From NCBI GenBank assembly GCA_022539475.1, contig VCMS01000169.1:1-64000 (forward strand): a DNA stretch of 64,000 bases, read 5' to 3'. The position numbers and the translations under genes are program-made. The notes below the pieces were generated by a model that was given only the letters and a program-made list of their open reading frames with translations, made no database searches and was not told the DNA's origin. Shown piece after piece: positions 53,493 through 63,343 of the stretch. Position 1 is the stretch's first letter. Each line of letters opens with the position of its first letter. The DNA comes from Gracilaria domingensis (Eukaryota; Rhodophyta; Florideophyceae; Gracilariales; Gracilariaceae).

Positions 53493-54125
53493 CTAGCGCG
53501 CGCCGCGGTCGTAGTCGTGCGCGCGGTACGGGCGCCCAAAATCCTGCAGCGGCTGCTCGGGGTGATCCTCGGCCGACGGCACGTTGGCGCCCAGCTGAAA
53601 GCCGGGCATTGGCGGCAGCGCCGGCGCCGGCGCCGGCGGCGTCGGCAGCGGCGTGCGCGTGGTGACGGTGGACGTGTTTGTGGGCGGCGTGCGATACGTG
53701 GCGTGCGCGCCGTGCGGCGGCGAGTAGGAGCCGCCGTGCGGCGGCGTGCGCTGGGAGGAGTAGGGCGCGGGCTGCGGGGGGGTGCGCTGCGTGGAGTAAG
53801 GTGCGGGCTGCGGGGGGGTGCGGTGGTGCGTGCGGTAGGCTGCCGGCTGCGGCGGGGTACGATAAGTGCGGTATGGGGCGGCGGGCTGCTGCGGCGCTTG
53901 CTGCTGCGAGGGCGGCGCCGACGGCGGCGTGCGGCTGGTGGGGGTGCGGCGGCGGCGCCCGTGGCGGGAGGAGGGCGGCGTGCCGCCCATGGGGCGACGT
54001 GGCGGCGACGGAGCGGGCTGGCGACTGGTGGTGCTTGGATGGAAAGACTGCTTGGACGAGGACGGCGCGCGCGAGCGATGCGACGCCGGCGAGCGTTTCG
54101 GGCGGTTGATGAGCGGGAACTGCAT
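53493..54125 (-). CDS. Proline-rich protein with RTPPQP repeats
   Basis: From ATG 54125: MQFPLINRPKRSPASHRSRA, 210 residues (an upstream in-frame ATG at 54230 would add 35). Disordered throughout. Central repeats: YRTYRTPPQPAAYRTHHRTP, PQPAPYSTQRTPPQPAPYSS and QRTPPHGGSYSPPHGAHATY, that is, a Y-x-T/S-x-R-T-P-P period of about 12. Many TP and SP sites suit proline-directed kinases; the RPKRSP and GRRRR patches are basic. The C-terminus is acidic/polar (SAEDHPEQPLQDFGRPYRAH). Likely a scaffold or cytoskeletal/nuclear phosphoprotein; no family recognised. The repeat period shared at protein level argues that the frame is real. Confidence 0.6.
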   Translation of the reverse strand: MQFPLINRPKRSPASHRSRAPSSSKQSFHPSTTSRQPAPSPPRRPMGGTPPSSRHGRRRRTPTSRTPPSAPPSQQQAPQQPAAPYRTYRTPPQPAAYRTHHRTPPQPAPYSTQRTPPQPAPYSSQRTPPHGGSYSPPHGAHATYRTPPTNTSTVTTRTPLPTPPAPAPALPPMPGFQLGANVPSAEDHPEQPLQDFGRPYRAHDYDRGAR

Positions 54126-55681
54126 GTTAGGCGAGCTGTATTCGGCGGCTGGGGCGGCGGTGGGGAGGGACGGAGGAATTGGAGGGCAGGACGACGACGG
54201 GAGAGAGGGCGCGGCCCAATGCGCGTGCATCTCCGCTTAAGTAAACCTTTAACGCGTGCTCGGGCGCGCGCGCAGGGGCTATCGCGCAGCGGTTGGAAGC
54301 TGTTGCATGCCTGTGGACAGGCGGCGCGAGCGGCGCGGAACAGCGGTTGACGCGCGGCGCCGCGGCGCGCCGATTGGGCGCGGCTGCTGCGCTGGCGGGT
54401 GTAGAAATTAGCCGCCCTTGCTGGCGCGGCTGTTGACGCCCACGTCGCTGTTGACGCCGCGCCGCGCCCAGTGGACGCCGGCGCGCAAACGCGCTGTCGG
54501 CGCGCGCATTGGCCGGCGCGCGCGCGGGAGCACCGCGCGCGGCAGGTGGTGCCACAGCCGTCAACACGCCGCGGCCGTTGCCGCGCTGCTGGAGCCCTGC
54601 GCCGCCGCACCGCACCAGCAGGGTTTCACAGTTGGCGCGCGCGCGCGCCGCCGCCGCCGCCGCGCGCGCGCGCCGCGCCTTTCATACGCGCCGCCGCGTT
54701 TGAAACCGCGCGGCGGCGCCGGCGCTGACGTGGATACCGCCTGAAGCGGGACTGGCGGCGCGCGAGCTGTTCGTGTATAATCGTCTGACGGGCGCGCGCT
54801 GTGGCGCAAAGCAGATCGCCGTGGCGCGCGCACGGCGAACGCGCGTTAGCGCTACGCAAAGCATTTAAAGGCGCTGCCGCTGCCGCCGCGTCGTCTCTCT
54901 GCGCGCGCCGCCGCCGCCGCTCCCCGCGCGCTGCGCCGGCGCGCGCGCGCGCGCGCCGGCGCAGCGCGGGGACGAAGAGCGTGTCGGCAGCGTGCTGCGC
55001 CGCGCTGCGAAGTTGCCGCCGCCTGCTTCCTGACGTCAGCGCGCGCGCCGGCCGCCGCGCGCCGCAGCTCATTGTCGGCGCCGCCCGCTGTCGGCCGCGC
55101 GCGCGCGCAGCCGTCACGTGGCGCGGGCGCGCCTGACGGACGCCGCGTCCTCGGCGCACAAGCGGCGCGGCATGGCTCCCCGCCGGCGCAAGCGCAGCAA
55201 GGAGGATCTGCTCGCCGGTGTGATGGCCGCGCCGGCCGGGCGCGGCGGGTGGAGGACGCGCTCCGCGCCGTCGCACGCGCGCCATTCGCCCGCGTTGGCG
55301 CGACCGACGTCGCTGCACGCGCTGCCGCTTTCGCTCGCGCGTGTGTGTTCGCGGTCTGCCGCAAAATGGGCGCGACTTGCGACGCGCGCCGCGGCCGCAG
55401 CGCGCCGATGCGGGCGGAGGACGGGCTGCGGCGGCCGCACACGCAGCCACAGTACTGTTACCTGGCGGGGCGGCGCCAGGGCGCGCAGCGGCGTCGGCTG
55501 CAGGCGTCGCGCAGGCGCGGCGCTGAGCGGGCGCGGCGCGGCGGTGGCGGCGGCGGCGCTGCCGCGGCGCGGCGGTGGACGAGCGCGGCGGCCGAGCGCG
55601 GCGCGGCGAATGGAGTCCGTTGCGCTCTCACGTTTACAGTACTGGAGTGGCATGCCAAAAAGAGCAAAGAGCAAAAAGCAA
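54126..55681. other. GC-rich region between proline-rich gene and tRNA-Thr
   Basis: Many overlapping open frames on both strands; none trusted. A plus frame from ATG 55172 (MAPRRRKRSKEDLLAG) has a natural-looking start with a basic signal but reads on into the tRNA gene, so at best it is a first exon. Near-perfect palindrome at 54921-54972. Confidence 0.4.
54921..54972. repeat. Near-perfect 52-nt GC palindrome
   Basis: TCCCCGCG...CTGCGCCGGCGCG and its complement around a (GC)n centre, with a 2-base asymmetry. Confidence 0.85.
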
Positions 55682-55754
55682 AGCCACCACCGAGATTTGA
55701 ACTCGAGACCTCTTGATTACTAGTCAAGCGCTCTACCAACTGAGCTATAGCGGC
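55682..55754 (-). tRNA. tRNA-Thr (anticodon AGT)
   Basis: 73 nt on the minus strand, no intron. Acceptor GCCGCTA pairs with TGGTGGC (two wobbles), D-arm GCTCAGTTGGTAGAGC (A box), anticodon stem CTTGA/TCAAG with loop CTAGTAA (anticodon AGT), T arm GAGTTCAAATCTC (B box), discriminator T. CCA is not encoded, as in nuclear genes. AGT is converted to IGT in eukaryotes and reads ACU/ACC/ACA. It sits exactly where the GC island ends. Confidence 0.95.
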
Positions 55755-57088
55755 ACTCGTCGGACGCAGCGTAGAATTTGCTCTGTACTTCAACGCTGGC
55801 CTAACCGAGTTTGGCCCGCTTCGTTGCTTTGCTTCTCCAACAATTAAAGCTCCGAGTGTGCTCCCGCCATCAATGTCGTCAATGCAAAGTAAGGTTAGCA
55901 GCGTTATTGCCCTTCTCATCAGTCACAAAAAAGCAACCAAGCCGCCCTTCTTCCCCCCCTCCCTTCACCCCCGCCAACAGCAAACTGCAAAAACGCACAC
56001 CACCACTGTCTGCCCGCGACAGCCATGCTATCATAACCGCTGCGTCAGCATTCCGTCGCTCTCCCCCGACCAACAATCACTGTTAGCACGTTAGCTTTTT
56101 CGTTCTGCCCAAGGTAGCCCGGCTCTTCAATCACGCGCGTCGTGCGCTTACATTTCCGCCACAAATCAAAGAGCAGCGGCGCCAACTTTCGACGGCGCTG
56201 AGCGCTTTCACGCTCCACTCTTCGCGCGCGCGCGCGCCATGATAGCGCCTTGGTCTTCTTGCACAGCGCCTTATTCGCCTCAGCACCATTGCGTTTGCCA
56301 ACTGTCAGAGAGCGCCACAGCGTACAATAAGACAACCTTTCCAAAGCACCGCAGAGTGGAAACATCTGCCACCACCCAAAGCGCCATCGCGAACGATTCC
56401 TACCAGCAACGCATACATGGCGGACGTGGCTGCAGCAGTCGCACCACCCAGTGCCATGGCGCCGCCTAGTGAAAGCTGTCAGAGAGCGAGCCGTGTGTGT
56501 GACAACGCCGTCGTTTTGGATGCTGCTTGTTGAATGCGATACGTCGCACGTGGCACAGCTTCTTGCTCGCAACAAGCATTAGAAGGCTAACACGAGAGCG
56601 GGCGATGCAAAGTTGGAGAGAGCTCTCCGGGCCATCACGGGACGTTCCACGCATGTTTTCGCCCGCCAGTGAGGAGCGCTTGGCTCGTTACGACGCACGT
56701 TGGCCGAAATCGAAGCGATTCGGTCAGGCTTCTCAGGAAGAGTACAACGTTCAAGCCAATGCGAGGAATCGAACGTCGCCCAACACAAAATCTTCAGCTC
56801 ACAGAGAGCAAGAGTCGCGTCCGAGCCCGGGTGACATTGCGGATCGAATCAAGCTGCGCCGGGGCGGCGACGCAGCCGGTAGTCAAGCCAACGATTGGTC
56901 GGAAGGGCGGCGGAAAACCTGAATAATCACCTCTGATTTTCAGCGCGCCCGCATCGCGCGCTTCTGCGCTGGCGCAATCCAACTCGGAGGTGTCTCTGGC
57001 CTGGAGCCGAGCCGGCAGCGCCCCGTGAGAAGCGCCCGGCGACGCCCCGCGGAGCTCCCCCCGACAGCCGCTCGGCCTCGTTCACCCA
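55755..57088. other. Intergenic
   Basis: Several open frames on both strands (for example minus 56045-56575, plus 56527-56922) lack protein-like features. No repeat or RNA gene recognised. Confidence 0.4.
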
Positions 57089-57775
57089 ATGCATCCCACT
57101 TTCAGCCCGCCCCCCTCGAAAGCGCTAACCCCCGCACTCACCGTCAGCCCTCGCCTGACTACGCCCATTCCGCCCCCGTCTCGCGCCGCCGTTCGGTTTT
57201 CTCCTCGCACCGTGTCCCCGTCTGTGTCGCGGGTTGCGCCATGCGTGCAGCCGGCCCACACTGCTCTTCTGCGCGCCACGGTTGTGTACGCGGACTACCT
57301 TGGCGATCTCTGCGTGTTTGATCTCATTCATGATGTGCGCCTGTTGCAACCCGACTCGCACCCCGCAGCTATTGCCTTGGTGTTGTTTGGAATTGTCTTG
57401 GGAGCCCAGTTGGCAGCCGTTTTGACAGTTATTGTGTACCACCTGGACGCTGCTTTTGTACGACTTTCCACAAACCTTCGCACGAAGACCTCATCCCAGT
57501 CAGATCAATGCGCACAAAATGAACAGCCCAACACCATTCGCGTTGCTCAGGCTCACGATTCACCGCTTTCACCGCCCGATATTTTTGCCCGCCTTTATCA
57601 ATCTTGTTTTGTGGCGATGATACCGCTTACCCTTCTTTCTTGCTGGAGCGCCAATGCCTCCGGTATCGAAGTTATCTTTTTGGAGAGCTTGTCTATTTCT
57701 ACTTTATCGTTGTTCGCGCTTTCCCCCGTGTTCAGACGTGTTGCTTGGGCACCCAGATTTGAAACCTCTTTATGA
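57089..57775 (+). CDS. Membrane protein, unrecognised
   Basis: 228 residues from ATG 57089 (MHPTFSPPPSKALTPALTVS). A long Pro/Ser/Thr/Arg N-terminus, about 55 residues, resembles a transit peptide or disordered region. The hydrophobic AIALVLFGIVLGAQLAAVLT (about 93-115) is a clear membrane span. After a polar loop (STNLRTKTSSQSDQCAQNEQ), CFVAMIPLTLLSCW and IEVIFLESLSISTLSLFALS are two further candidates. The frame ends at 57775. No family recognised; more exons may exist. Confidence 0.5.
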   Translation: MHPTFSPPPSKALTPALTVSPRLTTPIPPPSRAAVRFSPRTVSPSVSRVAPCVQPAHTALLRATVVYADYLGDLCVFDLIHDVRLLQPDSHPAAIALVLFGIVLGAQLAAVLTVIVYHLDAAFVRLSTNLRTKTSSQSDQCAQNEQPNTIRVAQAHDSPLSPPDIFARLYQSCFVAMIPLTLLSCWSANASGIEVIFLESLSISTLSLFALSPVFRRVAWAPRFETSL

Positions 57776-58064
57776 GCTTAGCTCTCGTTTCTTTGGCGGC
57801 GCTGATAAAGTCGGGTAGCCTCACGTTATTCTTCCCACACGACCGAAAGAATGCGAGTTTTGGAAACGCCCTCCCACCATCAAGTCCTTGTGTCGCTTGT
57901 CTGTTTGATTTTGCAACCTGTGAAAAGAATTACATGCTCCTGGTTAGAATTGAATCCGATACAGCCTCAAAGCACACCGCGACAGCACGCCCACAATCCA
58001 CGAAAAGCAGCGCACAGCCCGTTACTAATGACTCGTGGTATTTATGTGACTACTCTTTGAGAGC

Positions 58065-58075
58065 TACCGTCGGTA
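58065..58075. repeat. TACCGTCGGTA palindromic site 3
   Basis: 11-bp palindrome followed at once by CCGTAC, extending partial symmetry. Confidence 0.8.
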
Positions 58076-60036
58076 CCGTACTCATTGCAAGGGTATGTCG
58101 ATCAATATGGTTTTGTCTTCGCAGCTGAAAACACCAGTCAAACTTCGAGGGCGAAAATCACAACGCGGCATTGAGTTCGTGTGACGATTCGCAGATACTG
58201 GGGAACTGTGCCGATGGCACTAGACTCTACCCCTGGGTAGTAGACTGTCAGGGATTTGTTGCGGGGCTGGTCACGACGTGTTTGACTATGGCCCAGCACT
58301 CCTTGCCAGTATCTTTTGTGTGACTCTGTACGATTTGTCAGCTGTTGTGGCGTTTACCCTGCCGATTTTACATCGCTGTAGTTTTCCGCGCCGTGTATGC
58401 AGGCAGACATAAGGACGTGCCTTCGTTGTTGACGAACCTTATATATGGCTAGAGTGTGCTTGCTGCGGGCGAAGGCTGTTTTTGCCCAAGAGAGTCCCTG
58501 GTTTGCTCAAACCTAATTGGGATTGGTCTATGAATGTCTGCTCGCATGTGGATAGAGGTAGTAAGGTTAATTCTCGCTGGATTCTGAGTTTTTGTCGTTT
58601 GCGTATGAACGTTTTTCGTTAATGGGACTGTAAGTGCGATACGCAAACTGTGATGGAACCTGTAGCCTTTTCTCGAGTTAGTCTGAGTTCGATACGAATT
58701 GAACGTGGCGCACATATGGTGGATGCTGATGATGTTATGGACGGTATTTGTCACAGCAGTAAACGTCGATAGTACAGAATGGAAGTCATCGGGCACGGTA
58801 CAGTAAGAGATGCAACTAGTTAATCCCTGTTGACGTTTGTATATGAAAAAAAAAAAGTTTAGAAGGACGTGACTTCATCGCTGCCTCTTTCTTGGACAAA
58901 AGGTCTAAGGAGAGGGAAGAAAAACAAGCAAAGCAATATAAATGGCAATCTTACAGTTTCTGGGTGACCCTCGTCAGAGAATGCGGCGTTGACGACTGCA
59001 GATGGACAAAATGTTGTGTCACATAGCTTCCGCTTTTAGTGTAGGCCAACCTGTAGTGTGGCTCTAGATCAATGACGCACTTTCGGAAACCAGACAAAGT
59101 CGCTGGTCACCGCTCATTTCGTTCGTAGCGTTTTGGGTCACAGAGTTATAGCGTAACGTTCTCTACGATGTCGATGGTAATGTATGTCAGGCAATTCACG
59201 TTCTTAGTGGCAGAGGCACCGTGCCCTCCCACACGACAGATAATCGTTTTGTTGGGCATCGGAGTGACGAATGGAATGATGCGTATGGTATTGAAGTGCG
59301 CAAAAGCATCACGTATCTGATGTAATTCTTATCTCGATCAACCATCTATATGTGTGTGCGTGTGTGTGTTGCAGGGATGAACACACTCGCAAAACACATA
59401 CAGCTTCGTTTCTCGAATGACATGTAACAGTGCGGTTGAACAAAACGTCTGACTGCGAGCGTTTGTATCGGCAGGTAGTCGCGTAACGGCGTGCATTCGC
59501 AAGCTGCCAGACGTTGGTCTAGTTTACAGAGTACTCAACTGAGAACCGTTCACGTCACGCTAAACGAAGCGGGGGGCCCAAGTGGGGTTCTGTCTGCTGA
59601 CGCAGATGATGCCGTGAAACGTTCCGCCTATGTCGGAATGTATCGATAGTCCGCGTTGCGTTGCGTTCAACGCCAGTTGCCGAGCGTTTGCACCGATGGC
59701 TTCCACCTGGTCGAATTTCGACACAGCAAGGCGATGGGCGAGACAAGCATCGCATGACGAGCGCAGATGCTCGGTCAGGGGTTGTGTCACGCCAGCTTCT
59801 ACCGTTCGGAGCGGCCCTTCTGAATCGCGATGTCACTGCTTATCGAAGAAGTGTTGCCTCACAGTTGGTGCTGCTACGAGCATTCCTGAGTTGGAACTGG
59901 GAAAGAGTCGAGTGGAGTACCGCCGTAGGCCGCAACCTGGGCTGGCTTACCTAAGGGGATAACGTCTGTCTCCCAGTCAGGACCATGGTCTGTGGTGGGC
60001 AAGTTGCTGATGTATGGTGGGCGCGGCATTTTCGTC

Positions 60037-60105
60037 GTTTCATGTGCGAAGGGTAGCAAAAAGTATGGATGTGAATATCAGTTTGCTACCCTTGGCACAT
60101 GAAAC
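60037..60105. promoter_or_regulatory. Hairpin upstream of the PurE-PurC gene
   Basis: Arms 60037-60060 and 60082-60105 (GTTTCATGTGC.AAGGGTAGC and complement, 23 of 24 pairs), loop 21 bases. It ends 184 bases before the ATG; it might be a cis-regulatory structure, a paired binding site or a small fold-back element. Confidence 0.6.
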
Positions 60106-60289
60106 GAGAAATTGAAAACTTATCCTGATCTCTCGGCACAGCAGATCTCTCCCCGTCGATCCTCAACGCCGTCGATCGGCGGCCCACCGTGCTGAACCGG
60201 TCAACTCTGAAGAGTTCCCCACAGCCCGGAACTCCTTCGTCATCGCCGATACAACCGCCGCCTCCGAACAGATCTCCATCGTCTCCAAA

Positions 60290-61966
60290 ATGCCCGCTTT
60301 CATAACTTCTCTGCCGCTAACACTCCACAAACGCTCCACCTTCGTTTGTCCCCGCTTATACAATCCTATCCAACCGTTGCGTCCGCACCATGTGTCGCTT
60401 CCCAAGTCCGTCTCCGCTCCTTGCATGTCTGCACAGTCCTCTTCTGCCCCGCTTGTTCCAATCCTTATGGGTTCCGCTTCGGATTCAACCTTCTGCAAGA
60501 AGATAGCCGCCGCCCTGACCAACCTGGGCATCGAATCTGAACTGCGCATTGCGTCCGCTCATAAGGTGCCGCGTCGCCTCCTCGACGTATTAGAGCAGTA
60601 CGAAGCGTTGGAGCGGCCTAAAGTTTACATCGCTGTCGCTGGTCGATCGAATGCCTTGTCTGGAGTTTTGGATTGTGCCGTCTCTTCTCCCGTTGTTTCT
60701 TGCCCACCGTATTCAGACGCGTTTGGAGGCGCTGATGTGTTTTCCAGCATCCGCATGCCGTCAGGAGTTGCGCCCATGTTAGTTCTCGATGCTGGCGGTG
60801 CTGCGTTGGCTGCGGCAAAGATTTTGGCGCTGGGTGATGAACAGATTCGTCTTCGGGTTGATGCGTTGCAACGTGCGAACAGAGATCGATTGTACGTGGA
60901 CGACGCTCAGCTCATGTCGGAGAGCTATCGCGATGCCATTGCCGAAGTTAGACTGAACGGTCAGACCGTGGTTGAAACTGATGCTCCACAGTTATTTGGC
61001 ACCGCTAAGAAAGATGCTGTCACTTCTTCGAGAAAGGGCAAGGTTCGCGATCAATACGCTTTCGACGGCGTCATCAATGGTGCGACGCAACCTCTTCTGG
61101 CCTTGGTTACCACTGATCGACAAAGCGCTTTCGATCGCATTCTCGCAGCGATTCCGTTCAAGGGCGCAGTCCTTAACAAGACCGCTGCGTTTTGGTTTGA
61201 GAGTACCAAGCACATTGTCCCGAGCCACGTTCTCAGCGTCCCTCACCCGAATGTGACCATTGCACGAAGATGCAAACCGTTCCCGATTGAGTTTGTCGTC
61301 AGAGGATACATTACAGGGAGCACGTCCACGTCGTTATGGAAGAACTACTCCAATGGCGTGAGGAACTACTGTGGTATTCAGTTTCCCGAAGGTTTGGTGA
61401 AGAATCAGAAGTTAGAACGCAACGTGATAACGCCTACCACGAAGGAGGAAGCTGGTGATCGGCCAATCTCGCCGACCGATGTAGTTAAGGAACAGTTTAT
61501 GACACAGGATGATTGGGACTACTGCGCCGACAAAGCTCTCAAGCTGTTTGAATACGGACAGAAGGTGGCCGGCGAAAATGGCCTGATCCTTGTCGATACA
61601 AAGTATGAGTTTGGACGGGACGAAGATGGTACTATTCGGTTGATAGATGAGATTCATACGCCGGATTCTTCGAGATACTGGCTTGCGACGTCGTACGGAA
61701 AACGGTTTGCAGAAGGGAAGGAACCAGAGAATGTCGATAAGGAGTTCCTCAGGCTGTGGTTCACGGAGAATTGTGACCCGTATGATAAGAGCAAACCGCT
61801 CCCCGAAGCTCCTGCCGATTTAGTGGATGAGCTCAGTAGGCGATATGTCATGCTTTATGAGCTCATCACCGGTGGCTCTTTTGAGGACCTGACGGACGGA
61901 GGTGTGACGAACGTGACTGACTCTCTGGCGCAGTTCGTTGCTGAGTTCTCTGCTGCGGCTCGGTGA
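60290..61966 (+). CDS. Bifunctional AIR carboxylase (class II PurE) - SAICAR synthetase (PurC)
   Basis: 558 residues, single exon. It catalyses two consecutive steps of purine synthesis: AIR + CO2 to CAIR, then CAIR + Asp + ATP to SAICAR. Residues 1-50 are Ser/Pro/basic and could be an organelle transit peptide; ATG 60425 (MSAQSSS) would be the mature or cytosolic start. PurE at 55-205: MGSASD (61-65), RIASAHKVP, VYIAVAGRSNALSG, SPVVSCPP, DVFSSIRMPSG. AGRSN...SCPP and SAHK are features of the CO2-using animal-type class II enzyme. PurC at 245-550: SSRKGKVRDQY, VTTDRQSAFDR, VVRGYITGST, NYCGIQFPEGLVKNQKL, TPTTKEE, LILVDTKYEFGRD, LIDEIHTPDSSRYW, ENVDKEFLRLWF, close to plant PUR7. Domain order is the reverse of animal PAICS. 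No PurK domain. No breaks. Confidence 0.95.
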   Translation: MPAFITSLPLTLHKRSTFVCPRLYNPIQPLRPHHVSLPKSVSAPCMSAQSSSAPLVPILMGSASDSTFCKKIAAALTNLGIESELRIASAHKVPRRLLDVLEQYEALERPKVYIAVAGRSNALSGVLDCAVSSPVVSCPPYSDAFGGADVFSSIRMPSGVAPMLVLDAGGAALAAAKILALGDEQIRLRVDALQRANRDRLYVDDAQLMSESYRDAIAEVRLNGQTVVETDAPQLFGTAKKDAVTSSRKGKVRDQYAFDGVINGATQPLLALVTTDRQSAFDRILAAIPFKGAVLNKTAAFWFESTKHIVPSHVLSVPHPNVTIARRCKPFPIEFVVRGYITGSTSTSLWKNYSNGVRNYCGIQFPEGLVKNQKLERNVITPTTKEEAGDRPISPTDVVKEQFMTQDDWDYCADKALKLFEYGQKVAGENGLILVDTKYEFGRDEDGTIRLIDEIHTPDSSRYWLATSYGKRFAEGKEPENVDKEFLRLWFTENCDPYDKSKPLPEAPADLVDELSRRYVMLYELITGGSFEDLTDGGVTNVTDSLAQFVAEFSAAAR

Positions 61967-62185
61967 TGAGGAGGAACGAGTAGGAAAAAACATGGTTTAC
62001 CAAGACTGAAATCCCAACAGAACGAGTAGTAGATATCTTAGGGTATAACATGATGAAGCTGTTGTTGAAGTCTTTTGTCGCCATCGACACTCTCCCCGCA
62101 GAAGGTAGGCGACTAGAAGCAGCAGAGATCAGGAGCCCTCGCTAATAACAAGAGCCAAGAAAAAAGGTGCACAGCGGTAATAAAT
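61967..62185. other. Short gap after the PurE-PurC gene
   Basis: 3' flank; the next gene converges. No terminator-like structure recognised. Confidence 0.4.
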
Positions 62186-62413
62186 CTACGCGCATGACCG
62201 TTTCGAAGAAGGAGCGGACTCATCTTGTTCAGTGCCTGCTTCCCCCACCGTGCGTTTACCTTTGGCAGCTCGAACCAAAGCTTCTTGCTGTTCCTGCGCG
62301 GACTGCCTTTCTGCAATTATTTCAGATAAAGGACGATCGAATTTGTCCTTGAAGCTCTTCCACGAAGGCGGATGTTGGTCGCTCGAATCTGACGGATTGT
62401 TCGGTATCATCAT
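62186..62413 (-). CDS. Small disordered protein or terminal exon, unrecognised
   Basis: 75 residues: MMIPNNPSDSSDQHPPSWKS, FKDKFDRPLSEIIAERQSAQ, then EQQEALVRAAKGKRTVG and a polar end SSKRSC. The amphipathic helix with Glu/Gln and the basic ends look like true protein rather than chance. It converges with the PurE-PurC gene, 220 bases between stops. It may be a complete small protein or the last exon of a gene extending right. Confidence 0.45.
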   Translation of the reverse strand: MMIPNNPSDSSDQHPPSWKSFKDKFDRPLSEIIAERQSAQEQQEALVRAAKGKRTVGEAGTEQDESAPSSKRSCA

Positions 62414-62556
62414 TGGGATGTTTGTATTACGAACTGAACGTTTGCCAGAGCTGAAAGAATTGAAACAGAGAGCGGCAAGATCTGGACCTCAAGTGTTGAG
62501 CAAGAGTTCAATTGTTACCTCAGACAGAAGACGTCGCGAACGAGTCGATAGATATG

Positions 62557-62567
62557 TACCGACGGTA
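62557..62567. repeat. TACCGACGGTA palindromic site 4
   Basis: Lies 25 bases before site 5, with AGAG next to it facing CTCT next to site 5, making a larger interrupted dyad. Confidence 0.8.
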
Positions 62568-62592
62568 AGAGGGCTAGGCTTCTATCTCTTGG

Positions 62593-62603
62593 TACCGTCG
62601 GTA
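62593..62603. repeat. TACCGTCGGTA palindromic site 5
   Basis: Partner of site 4. Confidence 0.8.
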
Positions 62604-63343
62604 CTTTGGGTCCAAGGCCCTTGGGCTCTCTCTGAAAACTGGGGCGTTCTTTGCTGCTACAGCAAGCCCAATGGAATAGGCGGCTCCAATTGCTTCGCCG
62701 GAATTTTGTACCGCAAACGCGGCCTTTTTGAAAGCGAGAGAATTTGTTACGTTTCACTGCCCATGCAACCCGCAGCTCTGGACTCGGGACTCCCGAGACT
62801 GGACTAACTTCTTCCGAGCTAAGGGCTTATCCACATAAAGTCTACTGAAACGACTACCGGAAACGCGCAGTTGTATGAGGATGTCGGTACCGGGTTTTAC
62901 TTGACACCCCACGAGGGATACCGATCTCCCCCACTACCCTCTGGAAGGTTAAGAAGGTTAACCTTTTAACCTCAACCATTCGTCTGCCTCTGTTGTAAGC
63001 TCCGCACAAGCCATGCCTCTTATTCTTCTTTTTTTCGGACAACCTAGGTCGAAGGAGAACTTTCGTTAAGGGAAGTTCTCTCTCATCAGAAGGGCCAACA
63101 ATCTATGTGAGTGTTGTCTAATCAGTTCTTGGAGACTCAATTTTGTCGTGCAGTTCATGGAGGGAGCGTTTCTCGGCGAGAGGCGTTAGTCAGAGGGCAT
63201 GCAAGCCATACCTCCCTCTCGATCTGCAGCTTAGCCGACTACATAAATGCAAGTGGGTTCAAATGCAAGATTCCATGCTAGACGACATGAGCGTTACTAG
63301 CTTCCACGTTCGAAAGAGAATTCTTCTTGGGTTTCTTGGTGGT

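Larger units (their letters stand above)
48290..55640. other. Extremely GC-rich island
   Basis: Composition rises abruptly near 48.29 kb, exactly at the 3' end of the propeller gene, and falls near 55.64 kb, just before tRNA-Thr. Long GCGCGC runs, GGC/GCC triplets and CpG everywhere; flanks are near even or AT-rich. All genes inside use G/C at nearly every third codon position. Because stop codons are rare, many frames stay open by chance and should not be trusted. Confidence 0.9.
57776..60289. other. Long intergenic region upstream of the PurE-PurC gene
   Basis: No gene supported over 2.5 kb. A TACCGTCGGTA site at 58065-58075 and an inverted repeat at 60037-60105. A (TG)n run lies near 59351-59370. 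The last 200 bases are C/T-rich and form the likely promoter/leader. Confidence 0.5.

Noticed and set aside
55118-55723. 201-codon frame starting near MAPRRRKRSKEDLL
   Set aside because: It reads through the GC island into the tRNA-Thr gene; its end (RDLNSRPLDY) is tRNA sequence. At best the first codons are an exon.
56750-56840. Possible second tRNA (GAATCGAAC-like words)
   Set aside because: No cloverleaf could be folded; only the T-loop-like word is present.
62232-62807. 191-codon plus frame after the PurE-PurC gene
   Set aside because: It overlaps the more protein-like minus frame 62186-62413 and has no recognisable feature.
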